DNA of 64,000 bases from Mayamaea pseudoterrestris (taxonomy: Eukaryota; Bacillariophyta; Bacillariophyceae; Sellaphorales; Sellaphoraceae): contig BROI01000019.1 in the NCBI GenBank assembly GCA_027923505.1, positions 1 to 64,000 on the forward strand, given 5' to 3'. Below, one piece after another: positions 9,298 through 20,678 of this stretch (position 1 is its first letter; the number at the start of each line of letters is the position of its first letter). The notes under the pieces were generated by a model that had not been told where the DNA came from, ran no database searches, and saw nothing but the letters and a program-made list of their open reading frames with translations. Made by a program: the position numbers and the translations under genes.

Positions 9298-9682
9298 TGT
9301 ATCAATGTGTCGGTCTGTTATCGGCCCTGCTGGATACCTATTTTCCAACACAGACATCTTTCTTCCACTACGACGTAAAGCAAAGTCAAGTTAAACGGGG
9401 GCGTATTCTTTGCGACACTCCGTGAATGCGACTATGTGTCGCTCAAGACGAGTACGTCGTTGCTGTTCATGCTCGCTACGTATGGCGGCATTTGAGACAC
9501 TTCTTTGCCGCGCCAATAGTACACAATTACAGTAGAGAGAAATTTACAATGAATGTTCTAATAATTTCATGCATGGGATGACAAGATCGTCTGCCTGTTG
9601 GAGTTTTTCGTCAGCAATTAATTGTTGTTGCAACATGCCCAATGGTCTCATGGAACCAAAAAGCTGCATCGAATATAGCCAC
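9298..9682. other. Convergent 3' flanks, no gene seen
   Basis: 385 bp between the stops of the proteasome-like gene and the TPR gene. No coding frame, RNA gene or repeat is recognised. Confidence 0.6.
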
Positions 9683-11887
9683 CTAAGCTACACACGCGGC
9701 AGGTGGACACACAAGCTCGAACCGCCATAAGGTCGCTCCTTCGATTGGAATAAGCATACTGCTTTCCCCAAGTCTTTGGTAAAGGCGATCCGCCGCTGAA
9801 TAGCATTTTAAAGCATCTTCCAGATTTCCACGCATAAGCTTTATGTTTCCCATTTCAAAGTATGAAACCGCACGAATTCTATCATTATTGGCAGTAAACC
9901 CTTTACAGAAATATGGCAGTGCGCGTTCAAAGTCCCCACGATGAACAAATATCACAGCAATGCCATGGTGAATCCAACCTGTAATTCGGGTACTATTTAC
10001 ATCATAAACGTTAATCATTTCGTCGCTGAATCGTTCGGCACAGCTATACCAAACCAAGGCCGACTCAGAGTCTCCCTGCATGTACAACATCCACCCAATG
10101 AAGTACAAGTAATGAAACGTATAAACACTCGTTTCTCCTTCGCTAGCAAGCATATGTATGCGGTACGCCTCATATATGGCGTCAAGTGCCAGGGTCAATT
10201 TGCCCATGTAGTGCAAGCACTGCGAAATTGTCAACAGATTTCTCGCAATAAGTTCATGGTCGTCGCCAAGTATTTCTCGCTGAATACAGATTCCTTCTTG
10301 CAGTGCATTTAAAGCTTCGTCAAACTGATTTTGTGAGTAAAAAAGCTGACCAATCTCGAACAAGGTAGAAGCTATTTGAAGGTGCGCACATTCGAGCTGT
10401 CGCTGCACACGAAGGGCACGCTGATATACTTTCAGCGCCGCGACGTAATTCTTCTCTTGATGGTAGACTGTTCCCATCTTTTGCAGTATCGCAATAGTGT
10501 GTTCGTTGTTCTCCAACTGAGGATACTTTTCCAGAATAGCAAAAAAAGCTTTATACCATTTCATGGCTGCACCAACATCGTCACATCGTAGGTCACCAAG
10601 CTTCATGTAGATCGTCGCCATTTCCGCATGCTCTGGACCAAAGATTTTGCACCCGATACTGACTGCGAGTTCGCCCACGCGCAAAGCGTCGTCGTACCGT
10701 GCCATGTCATGATAAACGCTCATAATGGCCTTCAACACGGTAAAATAGTCAGGATGTTCGTTACCGAGTTGGCCTACAATCATTTGTTGGCATTCACGGT
10801 ACGCATCCAAAGACTGCTCTGTATTCCCCAGCTTGCCATGCGATTGACCCAGCCAGAACAGAGTGACTGCAACATTTGCAGTGACATGTTCTTTCTTGTT
10901 GCGTCGGCGGATAGGGAGAGCGTGTTCGAAGGCAAGCAGCGCTTCATCGTGGCGGCCCATGCGAGCCAAGATGCGACCGAGGTTGAAGTAGCATGTTGCG
11001 ACAAGGTTATCATCCTCAGCATTTCCCTCCGCTGCTCCAATAATCGAAATGCTTTCATTGACAGCGGCAAGACCTTTGTCAAACGAGCCGGTTTGATAAA
11101 GCAGCACAGCGAATGCGTTCAAGCATTTTGCGAGTTGGACTGCCTGTATGAGTTGACACTCTCGGCAAAAGTTCAAAAAATTGTTGCACGAATAAATCCT
11201 CCAAGACGCTGCATACTTCGTGTTATTTTGTATATGAGCAACCGCGGCGCGACTGCAACGTATCACCAACTGAAGCCGGACGCGATTGTTAGAATCTGCG
11301 ACACTTCCCTGTTCTTCGGCGGCTTCATCATATCGCTGCAGCGCACTCGCATACTGCTTTTGATTATGAAATAGTCTTCCAATATTGTACAAAATTGTTG
11401 CATTGGCAATGACTTTTGAACTGTTTTCATCCAAGCGAATCGCTTCTGGAAACGGATCGAGCCCATCGTCAAACGATGGGCGACAACGTGAACACTCGGT
11501 AATCAAACTTGGACAATAACATGAAGGACAAGCTTCATGCGATACTGCATTTATTAACTGCAAAATCTCTAGAGACGTTTCATCGTCTTCGCCGCTTGTA
11601 TTCGTCGGTTGCGCATCAAGATTTAGCTGCAAAACGGTTATTGGAGAGGTCGAGTCTGTCTCGCGTTTCTTGTCGTCTTCAAGTCCAGATACCTGCAAGG
11701 CTTCCATCAAAAGCGCTTCTGCCGAATCATATTCACCTTTTTCCATGAAATTTACAGCCTTATTGTTGAGAAGACAAAGGATTGAGATATTACGTCCTTC
11801 GTCATCATTCATGCTGTTGCTGGTTTCCAAGACAATCGAGTCTGCCGCGTCGGAGCTATCGCTTGGATCCATGGAGTTAGAATTCAT
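9683..11887 (-). CDS. TPR-repeat protein, kinesin-light-chain-like
   Basis: 734 residues, intronless, ATG at 11887. The acidic N-terminus is followed from about residue 160 by arrays of tetratricopeptide repeats of the 42-residue kinesin-light-chain type. Repeats recognisable by eye include ATCYFNLGRILARMGRHDEA, AMSVYHDMARYDDALRVGE, ATIYMKLGDL and ASTLFEIGQLFYSQNQFDEA. A Cys-rich stretch (CPSCYCPSLITECSRC) near residue 118 could bind a metal. TPR arrays are protein-binding scaffolds, so the partner and pathway cannot be read from sequence. No kinase, helicase or NB-ARC domain accompanies the repeats. Confidence 0.82.
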   Translation of the reverse strand: MNSNSMDPSDSSDAADSIVLETSNSMNDDEGRNISILCLLNNKAVNFMEKGEYDSAEALLMEALQVSGLEDDKKRETDSTSPITVLQLNLDAQPTNTSGEDDETSLEILQLINAVSHEACPSCYCPSLITECSRCRPSFDDGLDPFPEAIRLDENSSKVIANATILYNIGRLFHNQKQYASALQRYDEAAEEQGSVADSNNRVRLQLVIRCSRAAVAHIQNNTKYAASWRIYSCNNFLNFCRECQLIQAVQLAKCLNAFAVLLYQTGSFDKGLAAVNESISIIGAAEGNAEDDNLVATCYFNLGRILARMGRHDEALLAFEHALPIRRRNKKEHVTANVAVTLFWLGQSHGKLGNTEQSLDAYRECQQMIVGQLGNEHPDYFTVLKAIMSVYHDMARYDDALRVGELAVSIGCKIFGPEHAEMATIYMKLGDLRCDDVGAAMKWYKAFFAILEKYPQLENNEHTIAILQKMGTVYHQEKNYVAALKVYQRALRVQRQLECAHLQIASTLFEIGQLFYSQNQFDEALNALQEGICIQREILGDDHELIARNLLTISQCLHYMGKLTLALDAIYEAYRIHMLASEGETSVYTFHYLYFIGWMLYMQGDSESALVWYSCAERFSDEMINVYDVNSTRITGWIHHGIAVIFVHRGDFERALPYFCKGFTANNDRIRAVSYFEMGNIKLMRGNLEDALKCYSAADRLYQRLGESSMLIPIEGATLWRFELVCPPAACVA

Positions 11888-11910
11888 GACAAATCGAGCG
11901 ATTTAAGGTT

Positions 11911-12105
11911 TTAATAGTGTTTCACAGTACTATGAAGGTCTTCATACGTCCTCACTGTCAATCTAGTCACGATGTGAAGATCTTGTCTCCGACGATCGAG
12001 CCAATGCGGATCAACAACGCCTTCGCGCTGATGTCGTATGATAAACGGTGCGACACGAAGGTGGAATGTTGCGCCGTGAAAATCGACTGCCTTCATTCTT
12101 CCCAT
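11911..12105 (-). CDS. Possible 64-residue protein upstream of the TPR gene
   Basis: ATG at 12105, stop at 11911, only 23 bp before the TPR start and on the same strand. It is rich in His and Arg (RQDLHIVTRLTVRTYEDLH) with no recognised family. It could be an upstream reading frame in the TPR mRNA leader or a chance frame. The opposite strand is also open over the same stretch. Confidence 0.2.
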   Translation of the reverse strand: MGRMKAVDFHGATFHLRVAPFIIRHQREGVVDPHWLDRRRQDLHIVTRLTVRTYEDLHSTVKHY

Positions 12106-12357
12106 TGCCACCGCTCGTCTTGAAGTATTATTTCCGCTTCATTCTTATATTTTTACATCAGTACGAAGCTGCTGATATTGTATGGAAATACGGCTGCTTT
12201 GCTTTAGCTTCTCTGGCGCGCCCGTAGCCCGCCATGCAATCTACTTTTGCCCGTGATATTAAGAAGTTGATAAGCAGATTAGTTTATTCGGATAACAGCT
12301 ATAACAGTGTCACCAGCGCATCATGCTACATGAAGGACCTTTAATTACTACTTTGAC
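12106..12357. other. Intergenic, no gene seen
   Basis: Downstream flank of the cyclase/PDE gene and upstream region of the TPR gene. AT-rich, with no motif recognised. Confidence 0.55.
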
Positions 12358-15300
12358 CTAATCTTCGAACGAGATGCTGAGCTTGTTTTGTTTGCGTCGC
12401 GAGCGACGAGTCTTTTTTCCTTCGTCCATCTTTTCCAAGTAATTCATCTCGAGCATTTCTTTGACAATATCTTCGCCTCTCTCGACCCAAATGCGTCGAT
12501 TCTCCAAGGCATTAGTGAGACACTCGTCACTTGAAACTCCAAAAACACCACAATCTTTGAGTTTCTTGGCAAGGGGAATGATATAGAAATCAAAGAAGCC
12601 GATTTCGCCCTTGTACCAACCGACGGATGGGCAAACACCATCAACGCGCCCTGTTTTAAAGGCCAAATGCATCTCGAAGAAGAGTCGCTCGTTCCATTTG
12701 CGATAAATCTCCCAGTGCTGCATGGTATGCGAAACGTCCGACGCTTGGATCAAATGCTCAAGCACTATCGTGGCCTTGCGGTTCACTTGCACATGAACGG
12801 GCTCGCTCAAACTTGCTTCTGAAAATGCCTTTTGCCATCTCTGATCCCGTAGTGCCTTGAGTTGAGGGTCAAAAATGTCGGTACTGATGACTATATTGAC
12901 TGTGATCTGTCGGAAACGGTTCAACTCGGACTGGTCGGCAAAGATGCAACTGCGAAGTTCCCTAAAGTTTGGTTGCATGAGCAACTCCCATGCCAAGTCG
13001 ATGGAGTTCTGCTCGGCAACACTAAAGGATTATGAAGACAACTGAGAAAGGATTTTGCAATAGTTTCGATTGCGAACTCAGCCATGCTTACCTTTTGCCC
13101 TTGTAAAACGTTGCAACTGGAGCATTCTCCTTTACTAATTGCCCATTCGATACACCGCAATGATCAACGTCATGAATGAGTGCGGCCCAAACAACTGCGA
13201 ACGAAGTTAAAGGGTCTGATGTAATTCCGAACGTGTAGTTGTGCACGTCGGATGCGACAGAGTCCTTTGCTCCTCGATAATCAACCGAATCTGGACTGAC
13301 AACTCGCTGCAGGAGCTTGATCATGCTCATTTGGACGTGACATGCATGTGCGTAGTTGTGGAAAGGATTATCTCGGTACATGGAAGCGATACCGGTCACA
13401 AAGTCGCGGAGCTGACCTTCCACGTCGCCATCAAGTTCGATAGAATCCGGATCGACGTGCTGGATCGGCTGGGAAGTGTCCAAGCGAGGGAGCTCAATAA
13501 TTTCGCGTACTTCATCCAAAGTATTGCCCTCGTCTGAGATCAAAGATGACAGAACACTATCGTCGGGTTGAAAAGCGAATCCTTTTGTGGCAACTCGATG
13601 GGCGACCACCGGCTTCAAGAGATTCAATAGAATCTGCGTGTTCCAGTCAATGAGGCGGCACGTGGCATCTGACGCGCTACGACGCAATGTCGTTGGTGGT
13701 GGCATGTCGATTTCCGAACGAGCCCAAATTTCATGCTTGGCCGTCTTCATTGCTTCCCGCCCAGTTGCGCTCGTCTGCCATGGGGCCTCTGGGCATTTTT
13801 CTTCGGGCATGCCATCGAACGAGTCGCACGAAATTTGACTCATGAGTTTAGTTCGCTGTGAGTATGCTTCACGCGATTCTAACCAGAACGTCTGCATTTG
13901 ACCCTTGCCCTTGGCGGACACGAGATCTTCGCGGGGCGTCACCCAACTTCCTTTTCCAGCTTCAATGAGCAAATTCGCCGTGGCTTCCGATACTTGCACG
14001 CGATCACGCTGCCCCGTGCTCTCCATTCGAGCGGCAGTATTGACGGTGTCACCAAAAAGCTGTTCAAAAGAGCGAACGATGTGAGTACGACTTTGTCGAG
14101 GGGTTTTTGAACGGAATGCGATTTAATTGACGCACCTGGAACCGAGCGCGCTCTCCGCGAAGCACACCAGCAATTACAGGACCCGAATGAAGTCCGAACC
14201 GCATGACAAGACTGCTAGTATCTGGGCCGAGAATACGTTCCAGTTTGCGAGTGACCTCTTTCATCTTGGATCGGCAATGCAAAGCGAAACCAGCCATAAT
14301 TTCGGCATGATTCGGTTGTCGATCCGGAAGTCCAGTGACAGCGACGTAACAATCACCAATTGTTTCGACTTTGAAGACGTGACGTTTGCGAGCAGCCTTG
14401 TCGAAAGCTTGGTAAACTGCTTGTAGGAGCTGAAAGACTTGTTCCGGTGGTCGTTCCGAAGCAAACGCGGTGAATCCTGGTGACCAAATATGTATGTAAG
14501 TTTTGCATATTCGCATAACGACCATTTGCTACAGGGTGGGACTACGACTATCGCTTCCGGCACTTACCAGCAATATCAGCGAAAAGGACAGTGCATGCAG
14601 GGAAAAAGTCAGCAATCTGCGATGGAAGAGACTTTGTAAGAAATGTCAAGCAACAACGATCAATACTCAGTGTCTCATGAACTGTACTTACTGGCTTGTC
14701 AGATTGATTCATCACCAAGTCATCGTACATGTTACCACTGTCCTTTAAAACTTGCTTAAGCTTGTGCTTTGGCGGCTCCTTGATTAGTCCAGGTGCATTA
14801 TGGTTCTGATGCGAAAGAAAGGCTGCTTTGACTTGCGACTCCTCCATGTCATCCTGCTCAACGTCCTTGGAGCATGCGTCATGGTCGGCGTGATTTTGAA
14901 AGAGGCGATCAGCAACTTGGTTGGGAAAGAGACTTGACACAATCTTGGTCGATCGAAGGACAGCTTCATGAACTTGTTTTTGTCGGCGCTGGACAATGCA
15001 ATCGTATAACAAGAAAAGCATGGTCAACAGAATAAACATGACAGCCACTAGTGCAGCGTATATACCAGCTGATGACTTGTTTCTAGTGGCGGTTGCAGGA
15101 TATACGCGGAAAGAGAAACGAGATTGCGTCTTCTGGGACTTTGACATGGTATAAGAAGCGGTTGCATTGGTGAAGAAATCCCATGTTTTCGCACTAATGT
15201 ACTTTTGCTTATCACGCGCGTCTGCATTTGCAAAGTACACCGCCTTGTTCTCCTTGACGGCAAACGAAAATGACTTGCTGTCCTTGTCGATGTCGAGGAC

Positions 15301-16458
15301 ACAATGACTCGTTCTTGAAACTGCAGCGTCAGATATCAACTTACTCCAGCGAAAAGTGGCACCGAGGATGCCAACGACACTCGTGGCATTGGTCTGGGAA
15401 CGAATGGGATAGTAGACGGTCCCGAATGGCTCCTCAGTGTCGTCTTGGTTCATTTCGCCCGTGCTCTCCATGATGCGTTCGAGTAGATGGTTGAACTCAT
15501 TATCGTTCGATGACTTGTTTATGACATGTCCCAAAGTTGCTTGCCCACTGGAGAGAACGTAGCGAAGGTCATCGGCAATGTCTGAAAGACTCAACATGTC
15601 GGCAATGTAAATGGATGGATTTAAAACTTTTGGCGAGAGTTGCCACAGTGGAAGAAACGGACCGTCGTTATCCGCGGTGATCGACCTTGAGTAAGCGTCT
15701 TGATTGACGGAAGCCACTGTTGCATTAATAAAACCAGTGTCATTAAGCTTGTTCAGCGTAGAATGACCTTTTTTTGACCAGTCATTATGGTTTGTTGTGT
15801 AGTTGTTCCATGCCGGGATATCGCTGGCGTTGACGAGTGGAAGCAGCATGATTGTTTCAAATCCAGCATGCCTTCGCTGCTGGTCTCCTCCAAAATCGTT
15901 GAACGATACAAATGGCCACTCCTGTCCGCCGCGCATCGACAGCTCCAAGCTGTAGTCATTCATGACTTGCAGCATGTGTACAAGTCTGTTTTCAATGGTG
16001 TCAAGCAAGTTATTTGCCTCGATGCGAGCAATCTCTGACGTTTGCTCTGCGTACTTTTGACTCGCAACGTAAACGGTCGCTGCCGTCATGGCACCCGTCA
16101 CCAAGACCACGACTAGAATTACTAGTCGAAGCACCAGAATGATTCGCGTCTCGGGGCTTTCATGTTGCTGCAGCTGCTTTTTGTTTTCGGCCCGGGAGGT
16201 TTCGCCGCTGCTGCAAAAGCCAGACTCGTCGTCCGCGTAGTCGATGGAGCCGTCATGGTCGTCTGTGAGGATCATTTTATCCTCCTGACAAATGCGACTA
16301 TCCATGAGGTTGCGAATGGACATGGCAGCCTTGAGTTTGTTGCTGCGCCTGTGGTCAAGCATGGGTGCGATGAATTGTGATGGAGCGAGTGCTTCGATTT
16401 GTGGAAGGACAAGGTGGGAAAAGAAGCTTTCGCGTTCGGTCCGAAGAACAAAGAACAT
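12358..16458 (-). CDS. Receptor-type guanylate cyclase / cyclic-nucleotide phosphodiesterase fusion
   Basis: Five exons: 16458-14692, 14616-14568, 14476-14136, 14059-13092, 13021-12358. All introns are GT..AG (70-91 bp) and phases agree, giving 1262 residues. Membrane helices at about 105-131 and 465-487 flank a large outer domain. The class III cyclase domain follows (about 590-770): LFADIAGFT and ETIGDCYVA carry the metal aspartates. Glu in ETIGD points to GTP, but the usual Cys before LFGDTVN is Gln (RFQLFGD). The PDEase_I domain (about 900-1215) has [18 protein letters not shown] and KSVAEQNS. Such fusions are known in diatoms, and one is induced by sex pheromone in Seminavis robusta. It should make and break cGMP in one polypeptide in response to an unknown ligand. 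Confidence 0.93.
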
Positions 16459-16719
16459 GCGAAGCACAATTGAATTACTCCGATTTCATGATTAACAATT
16501 GTATCCTTGCCCAACCCAGCACATTAGGTAAAGGACACTGAACTAATAGTATATCTTCATATATCATGCAAGAGGACATTAGAAAAGATAACACATAGTT
16601 ATTGGTACAAGGCAGCCACTGACAACGCGGAAGTTCTCGTACCCCCATCACATTTGCACATCGCCGTCTGGGTCCTTTTACAGAAAGTGTTAACAACAAT
16701 AAACCGAAGCAAGAGACTA

Positions 16720-18003
16720 CTAATCACCGAGTATGACCGTTCTGTGACTGACTTGCGCCGCAGCATTGGCAGCAACCGACGTGTAGAGGCGGCGGCAGAC
16801 AAGGTCAAGATCGGTGCCTTGAAAGGGCAATGGCGGTGGCTTTAGCTTGGGCGAACTTTCCAAGTGTTTCATGATCCATGGGTCACGCAAGGCTTCCTTG
16901 GCGCTAATGCGACTGGATGGAACAGGATGCAGCATCTTAGCCACTAGCTCCTTGGCTTCCACTGAAATATCCTTCCAATCGGAATTTGGAAACACGACTT
17001 TGGTTTCATCGTTTCCAGCGAAAATGGGCGGAAACCCACAGAGGAGAATGTATACAGTAACTCCCAATGAGTACACGTCAATAGCGGGACTATAGCATTC
17101 CGAAAATGCCACCTCGGGAGCGGTGTAATAGTCGCGTCCGAGAATACTATGCGTCCTTTGAATGCGTCCAGGTGTGACGACTGGCAATGGCGTCGCTAAT
17201 ACATCATCATCGTCCTCGTCACTATCAGACTCGACTCCTTGATCAAACAGTGGTCGGGCAAGACCAAAGTCACAAAGCTTGACATGAATGTCATTTTCAT
17301 TCTCGGAAACAAGTAAAATGTTTTCCGCCTTGATGTCACGATGCACAAACCCAGCTTCATGCAAATCAAACAAGGCTTGAAGAATCTGATGAGTGATGCG
17401 TGAGGCCTGCGCTTCCGTATACCTTTGGGATGATTTGGATCGACCTTGCTTATTTTGGAGTGCCGCAAAGAGCTCGCCGCCTTCACAGTACTCCAACACC
17501 AACTGAATCTCCTCATCCGTTTCATATACATCCAAGAGACTGATAATGTATGGATGATCTTGGAACCGTTTCAAAATCTCCCACTCCTCCACGTAGAAAC
17601 GCCCACGCACCCGCAGTCGCCTCGATCGTAGCGCTTCATGCTTGGCAATCGTCTTGATTGCCACCTTGACGCCATCCGCCAGTCGCACGGCCAATCGCAC
17701 CGTGCTAAAGGCGCCATGACCCAAGACGCCGCGACTGTGCGGTGCGTGGAGGTCGTAGTCGTTCGATAATCGTTTGTTTGGATCAGATTTGGTGAGTCGA
17801 ACGGCATGTCTCCGAAACGCGGAGAGTGTCAAGGGAGGCTTCGTCATGATTGCTGATTCGTCCGTGGATGCTGATGGCAATGGTCGCAGCATGATGGTAT
17901 CTGACATCAAAGTTGCAATGCTAGCGGCGGAACGCTGGTCTTTCTCCTCATTTGGATCGTCGTTGTCGAATGTGAGCGGCAAACGTAGACTCGTCATTGC
18001 CAT
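16720..18003 (-). CDS. Ser/Thr protein kinase, CAMK-like
   Basis: 427 residues, ATG at 18003, no intron. An N-terminal tail of about 90 residues precedes the kinase domain. All catalytic motifs are intact: glycine loop GHGAFSTV, VAIKTI lysine, HRDIKAEN catalytic loop, DFGLARP, and APE in DYYTAPEV. An acidic insertion (ESDSDEDDDDVLATP) lies between DFG and APE. The hydrophobic YSLGVTVYILLCGFPPIF segment is typical of CAMK kinases. No EF hands, PH or FHA domain is seen. Substrates are unknown. It is transcribed in the same direction as the cyclase gene downstream, 261 bp away. Confidence 0.9.
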   Translation of the reverse strand: MAMTSLRLPLTFDNDDPNEEKDQRSAASIATLMSDTIMLRPLPSASTDESAIMTKPPLTLSAFRRHAVRLTKSDPNKRLSNDYDLHAPHSRGVLGHGAFSTVRLAVRLADGVKVAIKTIAKHEALRSRRLRVRGRFYVEEWEILKRFQDHPYIISLLDVYETDEEIQLVLEYCEGGELFAALQNKQGRSKSSQRYTEAQASRITHQILQALFDLHEAGFVHRDIKAENILLVSENENDIHVKLCDFGLARPLFDQGVESDSDEDDDDVLATPLPVVTPGRIQRTHSILGRDYYTAPEVAFSECYSPAIDVYSLGVTVYILLCGFPPIFAGNDETKVVFPNSDWKDISVEAKELVAKMLHPVPSSRISAKEALRDPWIMKHLESSPKLKPPPLPFQGTDLDLVCRRLYTSVAANAAAQVSHRTVILGD

Positions 18004-18506
18004 TTTCTAGTTAGTGCAATGGATTTCGGAGCAAATCTTTGGGTGTCAACAGACTTTTTCTACACGTGACGTCAAGTCGTCAAGTTGGCGATGCGAATGA
18101 ATGATTACTAGTGAGAGCGATCAAACACTCTTCTCTCGTTACTTGTCGCTCAAGAATGAACTAACGCTTTCTATGCTTGTTGCACAACTCCTTGCCATGC
18201 TGACAACTTGTATTCGTGTCGCCAAAAGTTCTGGATCAAAATCGGCAAATGCGTCGTGGCGAACGGAACGAGAAAGGATCCGGAACCAGTGTGACTTCTG
18301 TGAGATGTGGGATTGACATCTTCGTCCGAATGACTTTTGACATTTTATCACGAATGCTTCAATGACTTTTTCCTTGCCTCTGTCGTAGCGGTTCTAATTA
18401 CGATTCGAAAAATTCGATGGTCGCGCGAGGCTTCATTTCACTAACAGTAAGCACTTGTCGATGACGCAGCCAACAACAAGTCAAGCTAACCAATCTACAC
18501 TTCACC
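18004..18506. other. Divergent promoter region, kinase / SET gene
   Basis: 503 bp with no credible gene. The ACCGGT element found in other divergent promoters is absent here. Confidence 0.6.
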
Positions 18507-20084
18507 ATGACGGAAGTACGAAACATTGGTGACAACAATCAAAGCTTGTTTGCCACGCAAAGCTACAAGGAAGGTGATGTCATACTCGAGGAAGCTGCTC
18601 CACTGGTGCGTCTGGGCCCAACGTTGACGCTGCAACAAAATGAAGCGTCGTTGTTTGCCCAATTCAACAGTGGCAAGTCATTGAACGTAAAACCTACGGC
18701 AAAATACGCTGCAACGACTGGAAAGCGAAAGAGTGAGCAAATTGTGACGACGCCACTACAGACGTTCTACGATTCCATTTCCGTTCCGTCCGACATTGTC
18801 GAACCTAGGCTCGCCGGTACATTTCGATCCATGGTGCAGGCTGCGACATGTTTTGCGTGCGCTACAATCAACGAAGATGTCACGGAACGATTACTAAAGC
18901 TGTATCATCCTTCGTTGATTGCTCCAGCAACGGACGAAGAAAAGGCGATTGTAACACTCGCTCAACAAGCGTTGAGCTACATGCAGGCAAACGCCCGAGA
19001 AGGATCCAAGCTCCAGCAGTTACTGGAACATGGCGGCGGCGGCGATTTACTCGTCAAAGTCATGCTCATTTATAGCTGCAACTCGTTTGAAGGTGGACGC
19101 ATCTACGAACGGACCAGTCGCATCAACCATTCCTGCGACCCAAACGCTGTCGTCAATGTCGACGGCAATGAGGAATCGCAACGAGTCTTGGCTGCCACGA
19201 ACATTTCTGTTGGCGACGAGATTACCATATCATACCTTGGAACCATGCTATATTCCGACAAGACGAGTCGACGGGAAAGGTTGCGGCGCGACAAGCATTT
19301 CATCTGCCAGTGTGCGCGGTGCGTCGCGGCGGCGGACTTGGCCGCGCGCGTGCCATGTAACTCCTGTCACCCTCGACCAAGTGGCCAGAGGCAGTTGGAC
19401 GAAGACGTGCAGTATGACGATGAACGCACCGTCCACTACATGGCGCCGAACGGACACGGTCTTTATACTTGTGAACGTTGCAGCAAAATACTTGATGTGA
19501 CCATTAAAACGGACGAACAACTGCTCAAGACGATTCAATCCGTGACGGCCAAAGTATCTATATTCATAAACGACAACCTGTCTACAAAGCCAGCAAGCGA
19601 AGACAATGACCAGGAAGCCGACATGGTGCAGCAGACGCTACGCGAACAGCACTTGGAGCTGGCGAGTAGCTTTCTCGGAGCGTCGCACTGGACGACCAAC
19701 CTGTTGTTGCTCATGCAGTTGACGCAGCTGCTGGAAAATCTTCATGCGGAGAGCCTTTTGGAAACATCAACTGACAGCAACAGTGACGTCGACATGGATA
19801 CGATTGCTCAAGGCATTGACATGTTGGAGCGACTGGTACGTTTCGTGGATGGTCTGCAGCTTGCGCTTCATCGCGGCCACTTGCTTTCAGACGTCGTTAT
19901 TGGAATGGCGCGAGCGTTGGTGAGCTTGGGCGACGTCAAGAGCCAGAAATATGCCGTGGAATGGCTCGACAAGCTTGATGACTATGTTGAAAAGTTTGAG
20001 AGCGAAGGCATGTGCAAGGTTGTTACAGCACTCAAGGTGGCTTGGACGAGGGGCGACGATAAGAAACAGAAATTGATCAAGTAA
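18507..20084 (+). CDS. SET-domain protein, SMYD/SETD6-like
   Basis: 525 residues, ATG at 18507, intronless. The SET N-part (NNQSLFATQSYKEGDVILEE) is at residues about 10-30. The SET core is near residues 200-250: RTSRINHSCDPNAVV and GDEITISYLG, the S-adenosylmethionine and pseudoknot motifs with the catalytic Tyr. A Cys-rich post-SET region follows (FICQCARC, then CNSCH and YTCERC). There is no MYND zinc finger in the insertion between the two SET parts, unlike true SMYD proteins. The C-terminal 200 residues are helical. It is a probable protein-lysine methyltransferase; the substrate (histone or other) is not predictable. Confidence 0.88.
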   Translation: MTEVRNIGDNNQSLFATQSYKEGDVILEEAAPLVRLGPTLTLQQNEASLFAQFNSGKSLNVKPTAKYAATTGKRKSEQIVTTPLQTFYDSISVPSDIVEPRLAGTFRSMVQAATCFACATINEDVTERLLKLYHPSLIAPATDEEKAIVTLAQQALSYMQANAREGSKLQQLLEHGGGGDLLVKVMLIYSCNSFEGGRIYERTSRINHSCDPNAVVNVDGNEESQRVLAATNISVGDEITISYLGTMLYSDKTSRRERLRRDKHFICQCARCVAAADLAARVPCNSCHPRPSGQRQLDEDVQYDDERTVHYMAPNGHGLYTCERCSKILDVTIKTDEQLLKTIQSVTAKVSIFINDNLSTKPASEDNDQEADMVQQTLREQHLELASSFLGASHWTTNLLLLMQLTQLLENLHAESLLETSTDSNSDVDMDTIAQGIDMLERLVRFVDGLQLALHRGHLLSDVVIGMARALVSLGDVKSQKYAVEWLDKLDDYVEKFESEGMCKVVTALKVAWTRGDDKKQKLIK

Positions 20085-20144
20085 TTTGCTGGTACTAATT
20101 TTATGTTAGGCAAGCAATATCACTTCAAACCAAATATTTTCAAT

Positions 20145-20678
20145 TTAATACTTTGGTTCTGGAACAGTCCACCCTTTGGCTTGCAGCGCCTTGGCGTAGT
20201 ACTTGAGTCGCTTTTGGTTGACGCCCAGGTCGCTTTGGCCAATGCGCGAGGACGACTTGACCGACACTTCGGCGCCATCCAGCTGCACCACAAAGTCGTC
20301 AATGTAGGGTTTGCCGCCGTTGAAGAGTTTGGCAAAGTTGCCTAAATTCTTGTATTCGATGCGAGCCCGGCCTTTGGAACTAAGCGTATTTTCGACAATG
20401 TCGTAGCCAGCGCCGTCAATTCCGGCTTGTCCAGTGGTGGGATACGATTGAACAACCTCCATGATGGTTTTGACGACAGCTCCTTTGGGAGTTCTTGGTG
20501 GTGGAGTCCAGCGCGTCAATATGCAATTCTTGGAGCCCTTGGGGCAAGGCTCCAGTGCGAGGGCAGTCGCCAAGGCAAAGGAAATAGCATGACTACCAAA
20601 TCCAGTTGTAGCGACTGCATCTGCTGAAGCCGTGCAACTAAGAGCTGCGATGAGGATAAGCGATAGGAACTTCATCAT
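20145..20678 (-). CDS. DUF1499 family protein, signal-peptide bearing
   Basis: 177 residues from the ATG at 20678, chosen because MMKFLSLILIAALSCTASA makes a clean signal peptide; an upstream in-frame ATG at 20750 would bury it. The mature part has the DUF1499 hallmarks: the CPKGSKNC Cys pair, and VSVKSSSRIGQSDLGVNQKR, close to the family's RSSSRxGxSDxGVNxxR. DUF1499 proteins of algae are often plastid or thylakoid-lumen proteins of unknown function. Here a second hydrophobic stretch (ISFALATALA) follows the signal peptide. It is convergent with the SET gene, 60 bp away. Confidence 0.8.
   Translation of the reverse strand: MMKFLSLILIAALSCTASADAVATTGFGSHAISFALATALALEPCPKGSKNCILTRWTPPPRTPKGAVVKTIMEVVQSYPTTGQAGIDGAGYDIVENTLSSKGRARIEYKNLGNFAKLFNGGKPYIDDFVVQLDGAEVSVKSSSRIGQSDLGVNQKRLKYYAKALQAKGWTVPEPKY

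Noticed and set aside
10628-11374. 248-codon plus-strand frame
   Set aside because: It is the antisense of the TPR array; the minus strand carries clear repeats.
14691-14720. Reading through the first cyclase intron
   Set aside because: Continuing the frame adds a stretch that breaks the catalytic domain, while GTAAGT..CAG splicing at 14691-14617 gives the proper start of the cyclase core.
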